Below are positions 34,469 to 45,210 of a stretch of 64,000 nucleotides of DNA, piece by piece (within the stretch, counting starts at the first letter, position 1; each line of letters starts with the position of its first letter). Source of the DNA: Pseudoips prasinana. Lineage: Eukaryota; Arthropoda; Insecta; Lepidoptera; Nolidae. The stretch covers positions 22,064,330-22,128,329 of the forward strand of contig OX621245.1 in assembly GCA_951640165.1 (NCBI GenBank). The letters run 5' to 3'. The notes beneath the pieces were generated by a model that saw only the letters and a program-made list of their open reading frames with translations, did no database searches and was not told where the DNA came from. A program made the translations under genes and the position numbers.

Positions 34469-35589
34469 TACACTTGGTGCTTCGTTAGTAGATACAGTCG
34501 CAATACAAACACCGCCCTTTAATCTTATGTAATAACGATGTTGTCAAGTTAAACGTGTAACCACCGACGTTGTGGCTCTGCTATTCGCCTCTACAAATTA
34601 GTAAGTATTTTAAGGCACAATGTAAGCTCCATTATCTACAACTAACCAACTATATCAGAAATCATTGGTAAACTAATTCAATATTTTGAAGCAAAGCTGT
34701 GTTATGGGACATAATATGTTAAAACAGCGGTACATTTTTATGACGAAAATGCTAGTGATTGAGTCCTTATAGTCAATGCAAATAAATAAAGCATTGTAAT
34801 TTAGTTTTGCTTTATCGTTACAGAAACAGTAGATACGACTTCCATTTTTTTTATATTTATTCATATATCCTAGGATCCTAACAATACATATTGACTAATT
34901 GAGGACGTCCGCCGTCTTTGAGGTTAAGTGGTTGTGTATGAAGCTTTCCGTGGTAAATTTTCACGGTGCAAGTAACTTTAGAATTTAGGGTACTTTAAGT
35001 CTTAACTCACCGCATCAAAGATTATCATCTTCTTATTGGTACATAATATTCTACAAGCGGTTGTAGTAAAGAGTAGAAATCTGCAATTTCGGATCTGTTC
35101 AAAGGGGATTAATATCGAAATAAAATAAACAAACATATTTCTTTGAGTTCTGGACACGTAAGGTATTTTCTTTTCTCTCCTTCTATCAGTTGGTGCACCT
35201 TTTGCTACTAATATTCAATTAAAAAAAATATGATTGTAAATTGGTTACCTGGAAGGAATAAAAGTGACAAGGCCGACATTAACATCTTTTATTCTTTGCA
35301 TATTGTACTGTTTCTATTTTTATTGTAATAATGTTTAATTTTAATGATTTTGCTGCAGTCAATTACTATTACTCTTAAATCAATATGCTACACGATTTTA
35401 AATAATCATTTTCCAGTAGTTAGATATTTTCATAACAGCTCATATTAATAGCTAAATTTCATGACCCAACATTAAAATATAAATATGTCTCTCTAGCTAT
35501 GTAATAGCTTCTAATCATGTGTTCTACTTGTAACATGGAGCAATTCTACATACAGCATACCATATGGTATTAATTTTATATACATATCA
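34469..35589. other. Nothing recognised
   Basis: No supported gene or repeat in this AT-rich stretch. Confidence 0.4.
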
Positions 35590-35680
35590 TCATATCATAT
35601 CAGCTGAAAGACGTCCACTGCTGGACAAAGATCTCCACAATTGCCGGTCTTGCGCTATTCGCATCTAGCAGTTTCCAGTT
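35590..35680 (-). pseudogene. RTE-type LINE 3' end
   Basis: ATATCATATCAGCTGAAAGA and CGTCCACTGCTGGACAAAGA, then TCTCCACAATTGCCGGTCTT, are the complement of the RTE terminal block seen at 17.6 kb. Truncated after about 90 bp. Confidence 0.65.
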
Positions 35681-36199
35681 TTTTTATATACATATATATA
35701 AAAATATATACCATTCTCATACGAGTATATTGCGTAGTACAAAGTGCGAAAACCAGAAAAAAACTGTTTTACAATTATATAACGCGCTTAATCTTCGTAA
35801 GTTATAGATCACGTGGTTTACTTCTTTTGCACGACTAAGTAAACAGGCTGTATGTATGCAAATTGGTTTTCTTAACAGCCCTAGAAGTTAAGATTAAAAG
35901 TCTAAACTTATTAATATCTTAAATTCAATTATATTCTTTTTGATCGAATATAAATCACGATCTAATAATTTATTGTTACCTAAAATTAAATATATTAAAT
36001 TAAATTAATAACCAGATTTCTGATAATACATATTATTAACGGGTTATGGGCATTTAAGAGAAAATTATCAAAACATATTTAACGCCTATTTTAAATTCTT
36101 GATAAATATAATAATCCTAAAAAGCTATCAAAAGAGATTTATTGGCAGTTATTTAATAAAAAGAAACTTTCTTCATCATACTTTTTCATTATACTAAGT

Positions 36200-36290
36200 C
36201 GGTAAACAAGGTGCGGTCCACTTGATGGTAAGCGGTTACTCTATGACACTAACCAGCCACGTAGCATCACTCATGCCATGCGAACCCTTC
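36200..36290 (-). repeat. Diverged family D-like fragment
   Basis: TGATGGTAAGCGGTTACTC resembles the complement of the family D block CATCAGG...CACTTACCATC. Weak and short. Confidence 0.3.
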
Positions 36291-36420
36291 CCCCTACCCA
36301 GATGTGGTCTGGCGATATTACTCACGCCCAGGACCGCAACATTAATACAGAAATGTTATACCTGCAATGTATTCTCCAAGATTATGTATGAGTGGCTTGG
36401 CTGAGAAAGTGTCTTTATTC

Positions 36421-37672
36421 TCCCCTAGTCGTCATACAGTGAAATAAAACTATAATCCGGTAGAGAAGCGACGTTCTACTCGTATTCGCAACTTAAAATT
36501 AAATCTAATAAATAATTGTTCCATTTATTTTTAATTTTTAATGTATTGTAAATGTTTAATTTTATACTTTATGAACTAGCAACCTCAATTGGTTCCTGGT
36601 TGATAATAATTTAAAGAATTTCAATAGGGATACGCGAACGTTGACTGTTATGTTGACCTTTTTTTATCGAATATCCTTTAAAGTATTTATAATGACAATT
36701 GTGGCAACATCACTTAAACAGGTTTCTTTTACTAGGAACCCTTTAATATTTTAATAAGTAATACCCTGAGATACTACCTGCCCCAATTGCAAAATATGGA
36801 AGTGCAAAGTCCCCATATTGGGTTGCGGGGCGAAGTGGCATTCGCGATATTAGTAGCTAGGATTGGAAAATAAATAAGTAGAATACGAGATTATTCTGAT
36901 TTTTACCTAAATAATAAATGTAAGCAATGATTATTGGAAAGAATATTTTATTAGAAGAAAACTGATTGTTTCTGCTCTTAGATATATCTGGACACATTCT
37001 CAGTCACAAAAATCAGTTCACCCAATTGTGAGGAATGTGCATTTATCGAGGACATACAACATTTATTGATATAAGTATAGTATAAATAACTTAATTAGGT
37101 CCCTTAATAAAATTCTATCCCAGCCAAATAGTGATGATGGTCATGGATTTGTTCAAATTCATGACCCATGTTTTGTGAAAATTCAATTGATACGATGGGA
37201 CTGACAAACGCAATGCGCAAAAGTACCTTTAAATAAATAAAGGAAATAGACAAATAAAATTTCCTCTTGGAGGGTGGCCAACAAGTACTTTAGACCATAT
37301 AAAAACAAAAATAGTATTATTCTTATTTATCCTAAAAACCAAGACAGACAATACCGTTGTTAATATTGTTTATTGTTGCCGCACACAATGTTCAGAGAAT
37401 GCATGTGTCGCTACGGAGACCAATTACTGTCATTAGCTACACCCACTCGCATGCATTGTCAGATTTCACTATACAGCTTCAACAAACGAAATGATATGTT
37501 AGGGAGAGATGTGTTGGTAAAGTTGCATTTTATCTCTTTCATTGTTGAAGCTAGGAGAAAAGTTGCATGAAATAAGCGAAAATAGTCCTTAGGTTTACTT
37601 ATTTCACTACTGAAGTAAAGCAAGTGAATCTTAAGTAATTAAAACAAGTAAAAAAGGATTGTGTGTGTGTGT
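36421..37672. other. Nothing recognised apart from a (GT)n run
   Basis: AT-rich. A GT microsatellite lies near 37660-37671, just before repeat family F. Confidence 0.4.
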
Positions 37673-37830
37673 TGACGGCGAAGAATATCATGACCCCATC
37701 TTATCTCGTGGGGGACGTTGAAGTCTTCCCGAGGGAATCCCTATGAGCAGCCCTGTGAACTATGACCAATCCAACTGCGATCGCCAACCCGTCTGCCAAG
37801 CGTGACGATTATGGCACTCCCCCATTATTC
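37673..37830 (+). repeat. Repeat family F
   Basis: ATGACCCCATCTTATCTCGT, CTGCGATCGCCAACCCGTCT and GCCAAGCGTGACGATTATGG are the complement of the 31.3 kb copy. Confidence 0.65.
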
Positions 37831-38695
37831 GTAAAGGCTTATGAGAGAATCGATTAAAATCCACGTGACCTAAATATAATAACAGAGTATTAAAGTTAGT
37901 TTTCAATTTTACCGCTGCGCTAACATAAATGTGATATGAGTTCATCCACATTACACGCTTGGTGTAAAGAAAGCGAGAAAAATATAAGTTTACTCGCACC
38001 TCTTTTTCTTGCCCCTTCATAAACGAAACGTATTTTTTCAGTCTTCACTTACTTATATCTATCTCGCTCTCAACTTCCGTTCGCCTGGCCTGATCACACT
38101 TTTCGTAACGCTCTCGTCACGCATTCACCAACTTACTTCCCAATTCAAGCGTGAGTAAAGTAGTTTTACTTGAAAATGTACCGCACGTCATTATCAATTT
38201 TCTAAAAGATAATAAATATGACGTTGAAATATAACATGCTTTAATATTTGAACATTATACCTAACACCGTCATTAACTTGACAGTTACGATATCAAAATA
38301 ATAATATTGTAGATTTCCATCCGTCTCTGTTATCCCGTCGGGTTTGTTCGAAGTTAGATGGAAAACTGTAAGTAACACGATATTTGTTATTGTGATAACG
38401 TTGCTTTAAAAAACAGAAAATCTGATCGGTTTGTTTGAAAATAGAAGCCATTCTTGATGGAAATTGTTGCATAAAACCAATATTCAATTAAGTGTCCGTG
38501 AAAATTATATTTTGCACGGTGTTTAATATGGATAAAAGTTAGGATTATTTGAAGATGGCACGTCTATTAAATACTTACATAGATTCACGCCTGTTTCCCA
38601 GAGGTGTAGTCTTAAAGAACGGATTTCAATTTGTCACGATCCTTGTAAACCTCTTTACGTAGATATACTTTAATAAGTAACTCACTAAACAACAC
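37831..38695. other. Unassigned; pyrimidine-rich patch at 38035-38130
   Basis: The patch CTTCCGTTCGCCTGGCCTGA with GTAACGCTCTCGTCACGC has a repeat-like look but no second copy here. Confidence 0.35.
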
Positions 38696-38882
38696 CCGCA
38701 TTATGGGATATAATCCCTGTGTCGCGGATTACTTTACAAACATATAATAGACGGACACAAATTACATCCAGACTCAGAACAACTATTTATGAGTCACACA
38801 AATAGCTCTCCGGCGCGGGACTCGAACCCGCAACACGAAGCGGCGAAGCGACTGTCTTAGCCGCTGCGCCACACGTGCAGTC
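38696..38882 (-). mobile_element. SINE family A (copy A4)
   Basis: Full-length reverse copy, from the tail CATTATGGGATATAATCCCT to the head end ACACGTGCAGTC. Box B is intact. Confidence 0.9.
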
Positions 38883-39121
38883 TCAGTGAGTGATAAGACC
38901 ACCCTTTCTACATTATAATGCTACTATTTATGTTCTATTGTTGTAATTCATTTGGTGTACAATAACGAGTATTGTATTATTCCATCCTTGTATCAAAGTA
39001 CTCAGTTTATTGCTTCTATGAGCTGATTACGATTAATGAAATTGACTTAAAATGGATACATAAATAAGCATCCGGGGCATATAACACAGCGCCATCTAGT
39101 TCAAACGAAGCAAATATTGCA

Positions 39122-39256
39122 CTGACGCCAGCACATCAAGCTACCCCAATCTGTAAAATTTACCCGATTGAAAGTGAACCTTATGCTTTTGTGATAAAGT
39201 TGAAAATCTATAAATGAAGTTTGACAGATTGGGGTAGCTGCATGTGCTGGCGTCTG
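39122..39256 (-). mobile_element. MITE family M (copy 3, reversed)
   Basis: Ends CTGACGCCAGCACATCAAG and GTGCTGGCGTCTG. The interior is in reverse order relative to copies 1 and 2 (GAAAGTGAACCTTATGC precedes AAAGTTGAAAATCTAT). The left flanking dinucleotide is CA instead of TA. Confidence 0.78.
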
Positions 39257-39913
39257 TACTATGGATACTAAACAACGTATGAAAATAGTTGTTTACCTTT
39301 TTTGTATATATATACAGAAAAGACCCAGAAAAACGAATAGAGAGGATCTGAAAGCAGCAGGTTTACTACCAAAGCAGTCACGGTAGTCGTTAAAATAAAA
39401 ACAATTATCTTTCACGAATTACCCATATATAATAATACATACATGTATAATATAATATATATGAATTTTATTTTAGATAGGTAGTTAATAACTTTTATAT
39501 ATCAACCAATGTAAAATTATGCAGGAAACATGGTTCACGTTTGTTCTGAAACTAACCTCCCTGAATATATTACTTCAACAAAGCATCGGCTTTGTATAGA
39601 TTACAGTGTTCAAATAACGGGTACTCTTAATCCTATTCGGAACCAAAAGGGTTGTTATGTTTATTTGTGTAAAATAGGGTAATCCTAATTCAAGTGTTCG
39701 ATAATTTAACTCCAACATAAATTTAAAAATATTAAAACGCACTAAGAACGGGTTACCGAATATAATAGTTTCAAGTTAATATTAAAGATACTGCTCTGTA
39801 TAAAAATAAACAACAACATCTTTAAATATGTATTTTTTGAGCGCATCTATCTCACAAAATCGGCATTTAGAGTTTTGGTACCCTAAGAGAAAAATAGCTT
39901 AATATTGCTATAA
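39257..39913. other. Nothing recognised
   Basis: AT-rich, with no feature that I can support. Confidence 0.4.
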
Positions 39914-40037
39914 TTGCGCGTATAGCTTAGGGGTTACGGTAGTTCCCATCTCTGCTCCTTCGGGTTTCGGGTGGATCCCCGCTCAACTATTTATGTATAT
40001 ACGGTTGTTCTGAGTCTGGGTATGCTTTGTGTATACT
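39914..40037 (+). mobile_element. tRNA-like SINE, family E
   Basis: Head GCGCGTATAGCTTAGGGGTT with a weak box B. The body TTGTTCTGAGTCTGGGTATG is the same core seen in families A and B with a different head. Confidence 0.55.
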
Positions 40038-40043
40038 ACAGTT

Positions 40044-40056
40044 AGTTAGTACGTTG
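40044..40056 (+). repeat. Left target-site duplication of the 40 kb LINE
   Basis: AGTTAGTACGTTG, repeated exactly at 41539-41551. Confidence 0.85.
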
Positions 40057-40431
40057 AGATCTTGGCGGAAACTATGCTTACGCCGGGAGCAGCAAACACT
40101 GCGTTACCGTGTTTCGGGTGACAGATCTCGGCGATAAGCGTAAGTCCAGAGATGTGTGGCCGGTCTTGGGTTTCATCCCGATGGGTTTCTTGGACGCAAA
40201 GGATGTCGCAGTGTGTTTTGCGGCAGACGTCAGCGAGAATTTCTGACTTGTCCTTTGAGAACCCTTCGATGTTGATCGAGACTGCACACAAAACCGGCTT
40301 TTTGGGTGAACTTTGGATTGCCATCGTGGTGAAAGGATTAGCCAATCAGCGTGGGGAGTTCGTTGATTGCCCAGGGTGCGCCGGACGTATAGGGGCTTAA
40401 TGATACGTCGCTCGGGGAGGCTCCTTTCGCG
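40057..40431 (-). pseudogene. LINE 5' segment (5' UTR and endonuclease start), inverted
   Basis: Minus-strand ATG at 40324-40322 opens a frame MAIQSSPKKPVLCAVSINIE, KSEILADVCRKTHCDILCVQ (motif CVQETHR) and HISGLTLIAEICH. This is the N-terminal APE endonuclease of a Jockey-superfamily LINE; N in SINIEG and E in QETHR are the first catalytic positions. It ends after about 90 codons next to the left TSD. About 107 bp of presumed 5' UTR lies on its other side, at the junction with the forward segment. Confidence 0.75.
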
Positions 40432-41538
40432 CACACCAACGACCAACCATCCAGCCCAAACACGTCTCGTTTCCTATACGCGGATGACTTGGCACTCACC
40501 ACCCAAGCCACCACATTTGAGAAGATTGAGGTTTATTTGACGGACGCTCTTAAGGACTTAGCCACTTACTACCGCGCTAACTCTCTTAAACCCAATCCGA
40601 GCAAAACCCATTCTTGCTTATTTCACCTGCGTAATAGAGAGGCGGGTCGCAAACTTGACATAGTTTGGGACGGGGTGTCTATCGAGCACAGCTGTTTCCC
40701 AAAATATCTTGGAGTTACTCTGGACAGATCACTCACATTTAGCCAAAACTGCAAGAATACCAAGCATAAGGTGCACTCTCGCAACAGTCTCTTACGGCGA
40801 CTTGTATCCTCTAAGTGGGGTGCTTCGCCTGACGTTGTGCGAACTTCTGGGCTGGCGCTATGTTTTTCCTGTGGTGAATTTGCGTGCCCAGTATGGAGTC
40901 GCTCAGCACATGCAAAGCTGGTGGATACAGCTTTGAATGAAACATGCCGGATAATCACTGGTTGCCTCAAACCGACCCCGGTGCAAATGTTGTATCCACT
41001 GGCAGGAATAGCGCCACCAGAAGTTCGTAGAACGGTGGCAAGCTGCAATGAAAGAGCCACAATGGACAACGACACACGTCACCCTATGCATGGCAGTAAC
41101 CTTGTGCCTCATAGGCTGAAAAGCCGCAAAAGTTTTTTAAGGTGTGTCCACCCACTTATTGGCGAACGGAGTCGTGAGAGGCTAAAGATATGGCGAGAAA
41201 GTGCTTCCTTACCCATCCCATTTGTTCCTCCGGCTGAAAATCTTCCACCTGGACACAATATTCCGTGGCCAACCTGGAAGTCCCTGAACAGGCTCCGGAC
41301 TCAGGTTGGTCGAAGTAAGGAAAACCTGTACAGGTGGAGATTTATTGACGGGGATAGCCTAGGATGCAGGTGCGGTGCTACCCCCCAAACCATGGGACAC
41401 TTGATCGCATGTCCTGCGTGCCCTAACACCTGCACGTTACAGGAACTAATGGACGCTACTGACAACTCTAAACTCGTAGCTGAGTTCTGGGAAGACTCAA
41501 TCTAGATTGGCATCGACACGCTAAGAAGAAGAAGAAGA
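40432..41538 (+). pseudogene. LINE 3' segment (RT second half and C-terminus), forward
   Basis: The frame enters at TNDQP, continues FLYADDLALTTQ with the catalytic YADD at 40477-40488, then FPKYLGVTLDRSLTFSQNC. It runs uninterrupted for about 355 codons to a stop near 41504. The end carries CRCGATPQTMGHLIACPACP and LVAEFW, a Cys/His block typical of the ends of these elements. A (GAA)n tail at about 41525-41540 precedes the right TSD. The first half of the RT and most of the endonuclease are missing. Together with the inverted block this forms one insertion between 13 bp TSDs. Confidence 0.8.
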
Positions 41539-41551
41539 AGTTAGTACGTTG
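41539..41551 (+). repeat. Right target-site duplication of the 40 kb LINE
   Basis: AGTTAGTACGTTG, matching 40044-40056. Confidence 0.85.
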
Positions 41552-41754
41552 TGTTGTTTAAAAAAAACTGCTGTCTATCCATATGTCACGCTTGCTATGA
41601 TAATTAAAAATTAATATGGAATTCGCAATTTTAGTTTTACTTTATAGCTTGTAAGACTAAAATAAATTATTTTTCATACATGAAATGTTTATTAATCTGG
41701 AAAGTAGATACGGAAACCTAGGACATAAGGTTCGACTCACACTAAATCAGTGGT

Positions 41755-42084
41755 TTATTATTATTATTTATTTAAGTGCGAGCGTTGTCAAGTGGAGACT
41801 GGTACAACTACAGAAAATTAGGTTCGGGCTTGAAATTTCGCATCAAGGCAAGTGAAGCTATCATTCTTGCACCTCACCTTTCTCCGGACCGAGTTGGCTG
41901 CCCCAACTCTGATCAAGAAAGTTATGAAAATTTTATGAAAAAATGTTATGAAAATGGTACACCTGTGTTTGTGCGCTATAATATGTACCACGCAGTCGGC
42001 GCCTTTACCGATATACAACCCGAAGGACATAATTTACTATTATATCTCTTGAGAGTTAGTTACACGGACTTGTGTATCACTTAA
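41755..42084 (+). other. Unrecognised open frame with coding-like composition
   Basis: Open from about 41776 to a TAA at 42082, preceded by a T-rich tract ending in AAG that would serve as a splice acceptor. Translation includes YNYRKLGSGLKFRIKASEAI and CPNSDQESYENFMKKCYENG. The segment is GC-richer and less repetitive than its neighbours. I do not recognise a family; a faint resemblance of the LGSGLKFRIKA part to insect FAMeT/natterin-type domains is not enough to call. No clear donor site follows. It could be a lost exon, a retroelement piece or chance. Confidence 0.25.
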
Positions 42085-42537
42085 GGTACCTACAGTAAAT
42101 TGGCGGATGCAACTGCTGCAGTTCTATGTGTACCACGTAGAGTACAGTGGACTACAAACGTGGCATCTGAATATGGCTAATCCTAAAGCATATTCAGCCA
42201 GTCAATATGCCTATCCTAGATAAATAGGTTAGACACATGCGCTGCCTATCTTTCAAGCGTTATGATGAAGTGATCGCCGTACGGACAGCTCATACAATAT
42301 TCATAGCTGAGAATGCGGCAATTTGCCCAACACGTTCTACGTTCAAACAGAAACCGGATATATCTAAGGTGACAACAAGTTAGTTAGTGATCTTTTGTGT
42401 ACACTACGAAATGTGGCAATGAATAGCACTAACATAGTTTTACGCTACTTAGTATCTCACATGTTTATTACCAATATTATTTACAAGATATCATACAAGG
42501 GTATTTTAACACAAATACAACTTATACAATATTTGGG

Positions 42538-42735
42538 CTACATGGAGAGAAATTTTCGCACAATCCTGGCATTCGCCAGCAGAACCGCCTTCTGCATGTA
42601 ACTCTCCAGCCAGATATCAAGCCCTAAACTTGCAAGGTTGATTTTCAGGGATTTAGGAATAACCCTACTATTATTAGTGTACTGAATAGTGTTTACTTTA
42701 TCCACTATCCAATCCATATTGTTGTGTGGTTTCAT
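42538..42735 (-). pseudogene. LINE C-terminal remnant
   Basis: VIPKSLKINLASLGLD followed by YMQKAVLLANARIVRKFLSM. The order (G)VIPK-x-L...MQKAVLL-x-(T/S)-x-RIVR-x-FL recurs at the end of a group of insect LINE polyproteins, from memory. No RT motif remains. Confidence 0.5.
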
Positions 42736-43162
42736 TTCACAGCACCTCCGTACTTCGAAAGATATGGAGTTGCTACAAAATTATACCACCTTTAATGTCA
42801 CTCATTTAAGATTGACCGCGTTCTTAGACACCCAACCTCGCTGACTTATCGCAAACTAATAAAGGCACTGGCGATAAACGTGTCCTACCTCACTGATTAT
42901 ACATCGATTCTTGGAATAATCTATTATAGATGCCTAATTGGAAATAGATTGCCAATAACACGAACCAAGTATACGTATGTCACCGATCTGTTTGTAGGTA
43001 CCCAATTAAACATATGGGTTATTATTGTCGCCAATAGTACGGTCGACGCCACGCCAGTTCACACACAGGCACGACCTTAACGCCTACACAATAAAGATGC
43101 TTAAAATGTTATAGTTTTCTTTTGTTTTCGCTCAACGTATCGTAGTATGTTATTATTCCTAT

Positions 43163-43545
43163 TGTTGACTGCCTCGTTGGTCTAGCAGTAGCGTGTTCAA
43201 CCGCAGAAAATGAGGTCCTGGGTTCAAATCCCGGGTCGGGCCAAAAAGTGATTTTTGGATTTTTCAGTAAAAAAAAATTTCTCAGTATCCGCCCGAAGTC
43301 TGGAAGTTGGCGGTATTACACCCCCGTGCCTCGGAGAGCACGTAAAGCAGTCGGTCCTGTAGCTGACCTCTTTCCGACCGCGACCGGAAAGAGGTCGCTA
43401 GTCGTCCCATCGGATCATGAGAGTGATGGAATAGAAAGTGCCCCTGTGTTTGCGCACACACTTGTGCACTATAATATGTCCTGCGAAATTGGCTAATCTC
43501 CATAGAGAATGGCCGCCGTGGCCGAAATTCGGCCGGGAAGACATC
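43163..43545 (+). mobile_element. Full-length tRNA-derived SINE, family C
   Basis: The head is GACTGCCTCGTTGGTCTAGC with box B GGGTTCAAATCCC near 43222. A ~300 bp body carries CCCCGTGCCTCGGAGAGCAC, a 12 bp stem GACCTCTTTCCG / CGGAAAGAGGTC, and GGCCGCCGTGGCCGAAATTC. It is bounded by exact 11 bp target-site duplications ATTATTCCTAT at 43152-43162 and 43546-43556, so the limits are firm. Confidence 0.88.
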
Positions 43546-43556
43546 ATTATTCCTAT

Positions 43557-44353
43557 CTTATATTATACTATGATGTCATTTTCTCCCATCCCCTTTATTT
43601 TTCAAGAGCTCTTGACACACGACCGTACTTCAATGAAAAATCAATACAAAGAGCAAACGAGCTTACGACATACATTATTCGCGGTGATAACGAAACGTCA
43701 TAACTCCACAACTAAAAGACATTCAGCAATGCAAATATCTGATCTACAAATAGAATCTACCAAAAAAATAAAATCGAGGCCAAAAATATATAGGCATTTT
43801 CGTTCAACACCCGGAAAAATTCCTCTAACTTAGCTAATAAAGATTTATCGTTGCGATAAAAATTTTCATAGCAGTGAGTTGGCCGTAAATAATTCGTGGC
43901 ATACCTGCGAATGCTGATTTGACATGGGTCAGGGCCCCGAACTCAAGCCGTATAATATTTCATTTCTTCCGACTCGAATCACAAGCCGTACCGCGGTGCA
44001 AATTGAAATTTTCACGTGGACTTCGCACTTCCTCCTATAGGTGTACAAATTGTAATAGCTCTTAATAACCGCAAGTAGCTATCTATATTTTCCAACGTTA
44101 TGTGATGTGTTGTATCATATTTGAAATTATACCTTAGATAACATGGCATTCAGAAAGAACGGCACCTTATTACTAGACTCAGCTGTCCGTCTATCAGTCC
44201 ATTCATCTGTCTGTCTGTCAGCGGGCAAAATCTCATGTCATAACTATTTCAGTTAAAATGTTCACAGAGTATGTTTTTGTATTGTCACTGTAACAACAAA
44301 TAATAAAATAATATTTTTTATTTTTAAAAAGACAACGACGTACACCGTCGCCT
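43557..44353. other. Nothing recognised
   Basis: No supported feature between SINE-C and SINE A5. Confidence 0.4.
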
Positions 44354-44502
44354 GGTACTTTACATACATATTATTGACGGACACAAATTACATCCAGACC
44401 AACTATTCAAAAGTCACATAAATAGCTGTCCGGCGCAGGACTCCAACCCGCGACACGAAGCGGCAAGGCGACTGTCTTAGCCGCTGCGCTAGACGTGCAG
44501 TC
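44354..44502 (-). mobile_element. SINE family A (copy A5, tail trimmed)
   Basis: GGTACTTTACATACATATTA through GGACACAAATTACATCCAGA to the head end GACGTGCAGTC. The core has a small deletion, and box B reads GGACTCCAACCCGCG. Confidence 0.82.
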
Positions 44503-44882
44503 TTATATACAGGTATTTACTAGTTTATGTAGTTTACTTTATTTTACTTTACTTTACTACTTTACTTACTTTCTTTTAGATAAATTATATTCCAATTACT
44601 TTAAAGATATTATTTATCTCATAAATTTTACTAGGAAGTCAAAATATGATATAATTGATGTCAAGAAGAAGAAGAAGAAGTACACTTTATTGCAAAAATA
44701 AGTAAAACATAACAATGGTTACAAACAAGGACATAAATTTATTATGCAACTGGCGGCCTTATCGCTAAAAGCGATCTCTTCCAGGCAACCGTTGTGCGTT
44801 GAATGGACCAGAATTGAAAATAACCTGATGAAGGTAGCAGAAGATGTACTAATTGAAATTAGAAGTTATTAATCTAAATTAA

Positions 44883-45117
44883 TCTAATATTACGTACGAA
44901 TACGTAACTAGAGTCATACGACTATACATATACATAAATAGATACATACATAGATACATTGTCCCTAGATATTATTATTATTCATTTGAAACAATAATAA
45001 TAATCTTGGACTGTCTTGTAGCAAAGATTCTATTCTATTTTCTAAGAATCTAATATTACGTACGAATACGTAACTAGAGTCATACGACTATACATATACA
45101 TAAATAGATACATACAT
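44883..45117. repeat. ~70 bp direct repeat in the LINE 3' UTR
   Basis: TCTAATATTACGTACGAATA, CGTAACTAGAGTCATACGAC and TATACATATACATAAATAGA occur at 44883-44953 and again at 45047-45117. Confidence 0.9.
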
Positions 45118-45210
45118 ATAAATAGATAGATATATACATAAGTATAAATATATTTACAAATATAAGTGTAAGGATATCATTTCACAATAGGAAAGCAGTA
45201 TATTTATTGC

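Noticed and set aside
40489..41505. Independent host protein of 338 residues
   Set aside because: It contains the RT YADD region just upstream and a LINE-type C-terminus, and lies between LINE TSDs, so it is retrotransposon sequence.
43167..43240. tRNA gene at 43.17 kb
   Set aside because: Box A and B are good, but exact TSDs enclose a 383 bp unit, which makes it the head of a full-length SINE.
43438..43833. 131-codon open frame
   Set aside because: It overlaps the end of SINE-C and runs on into AT-rich flank; an artefact of the SINE sequence.
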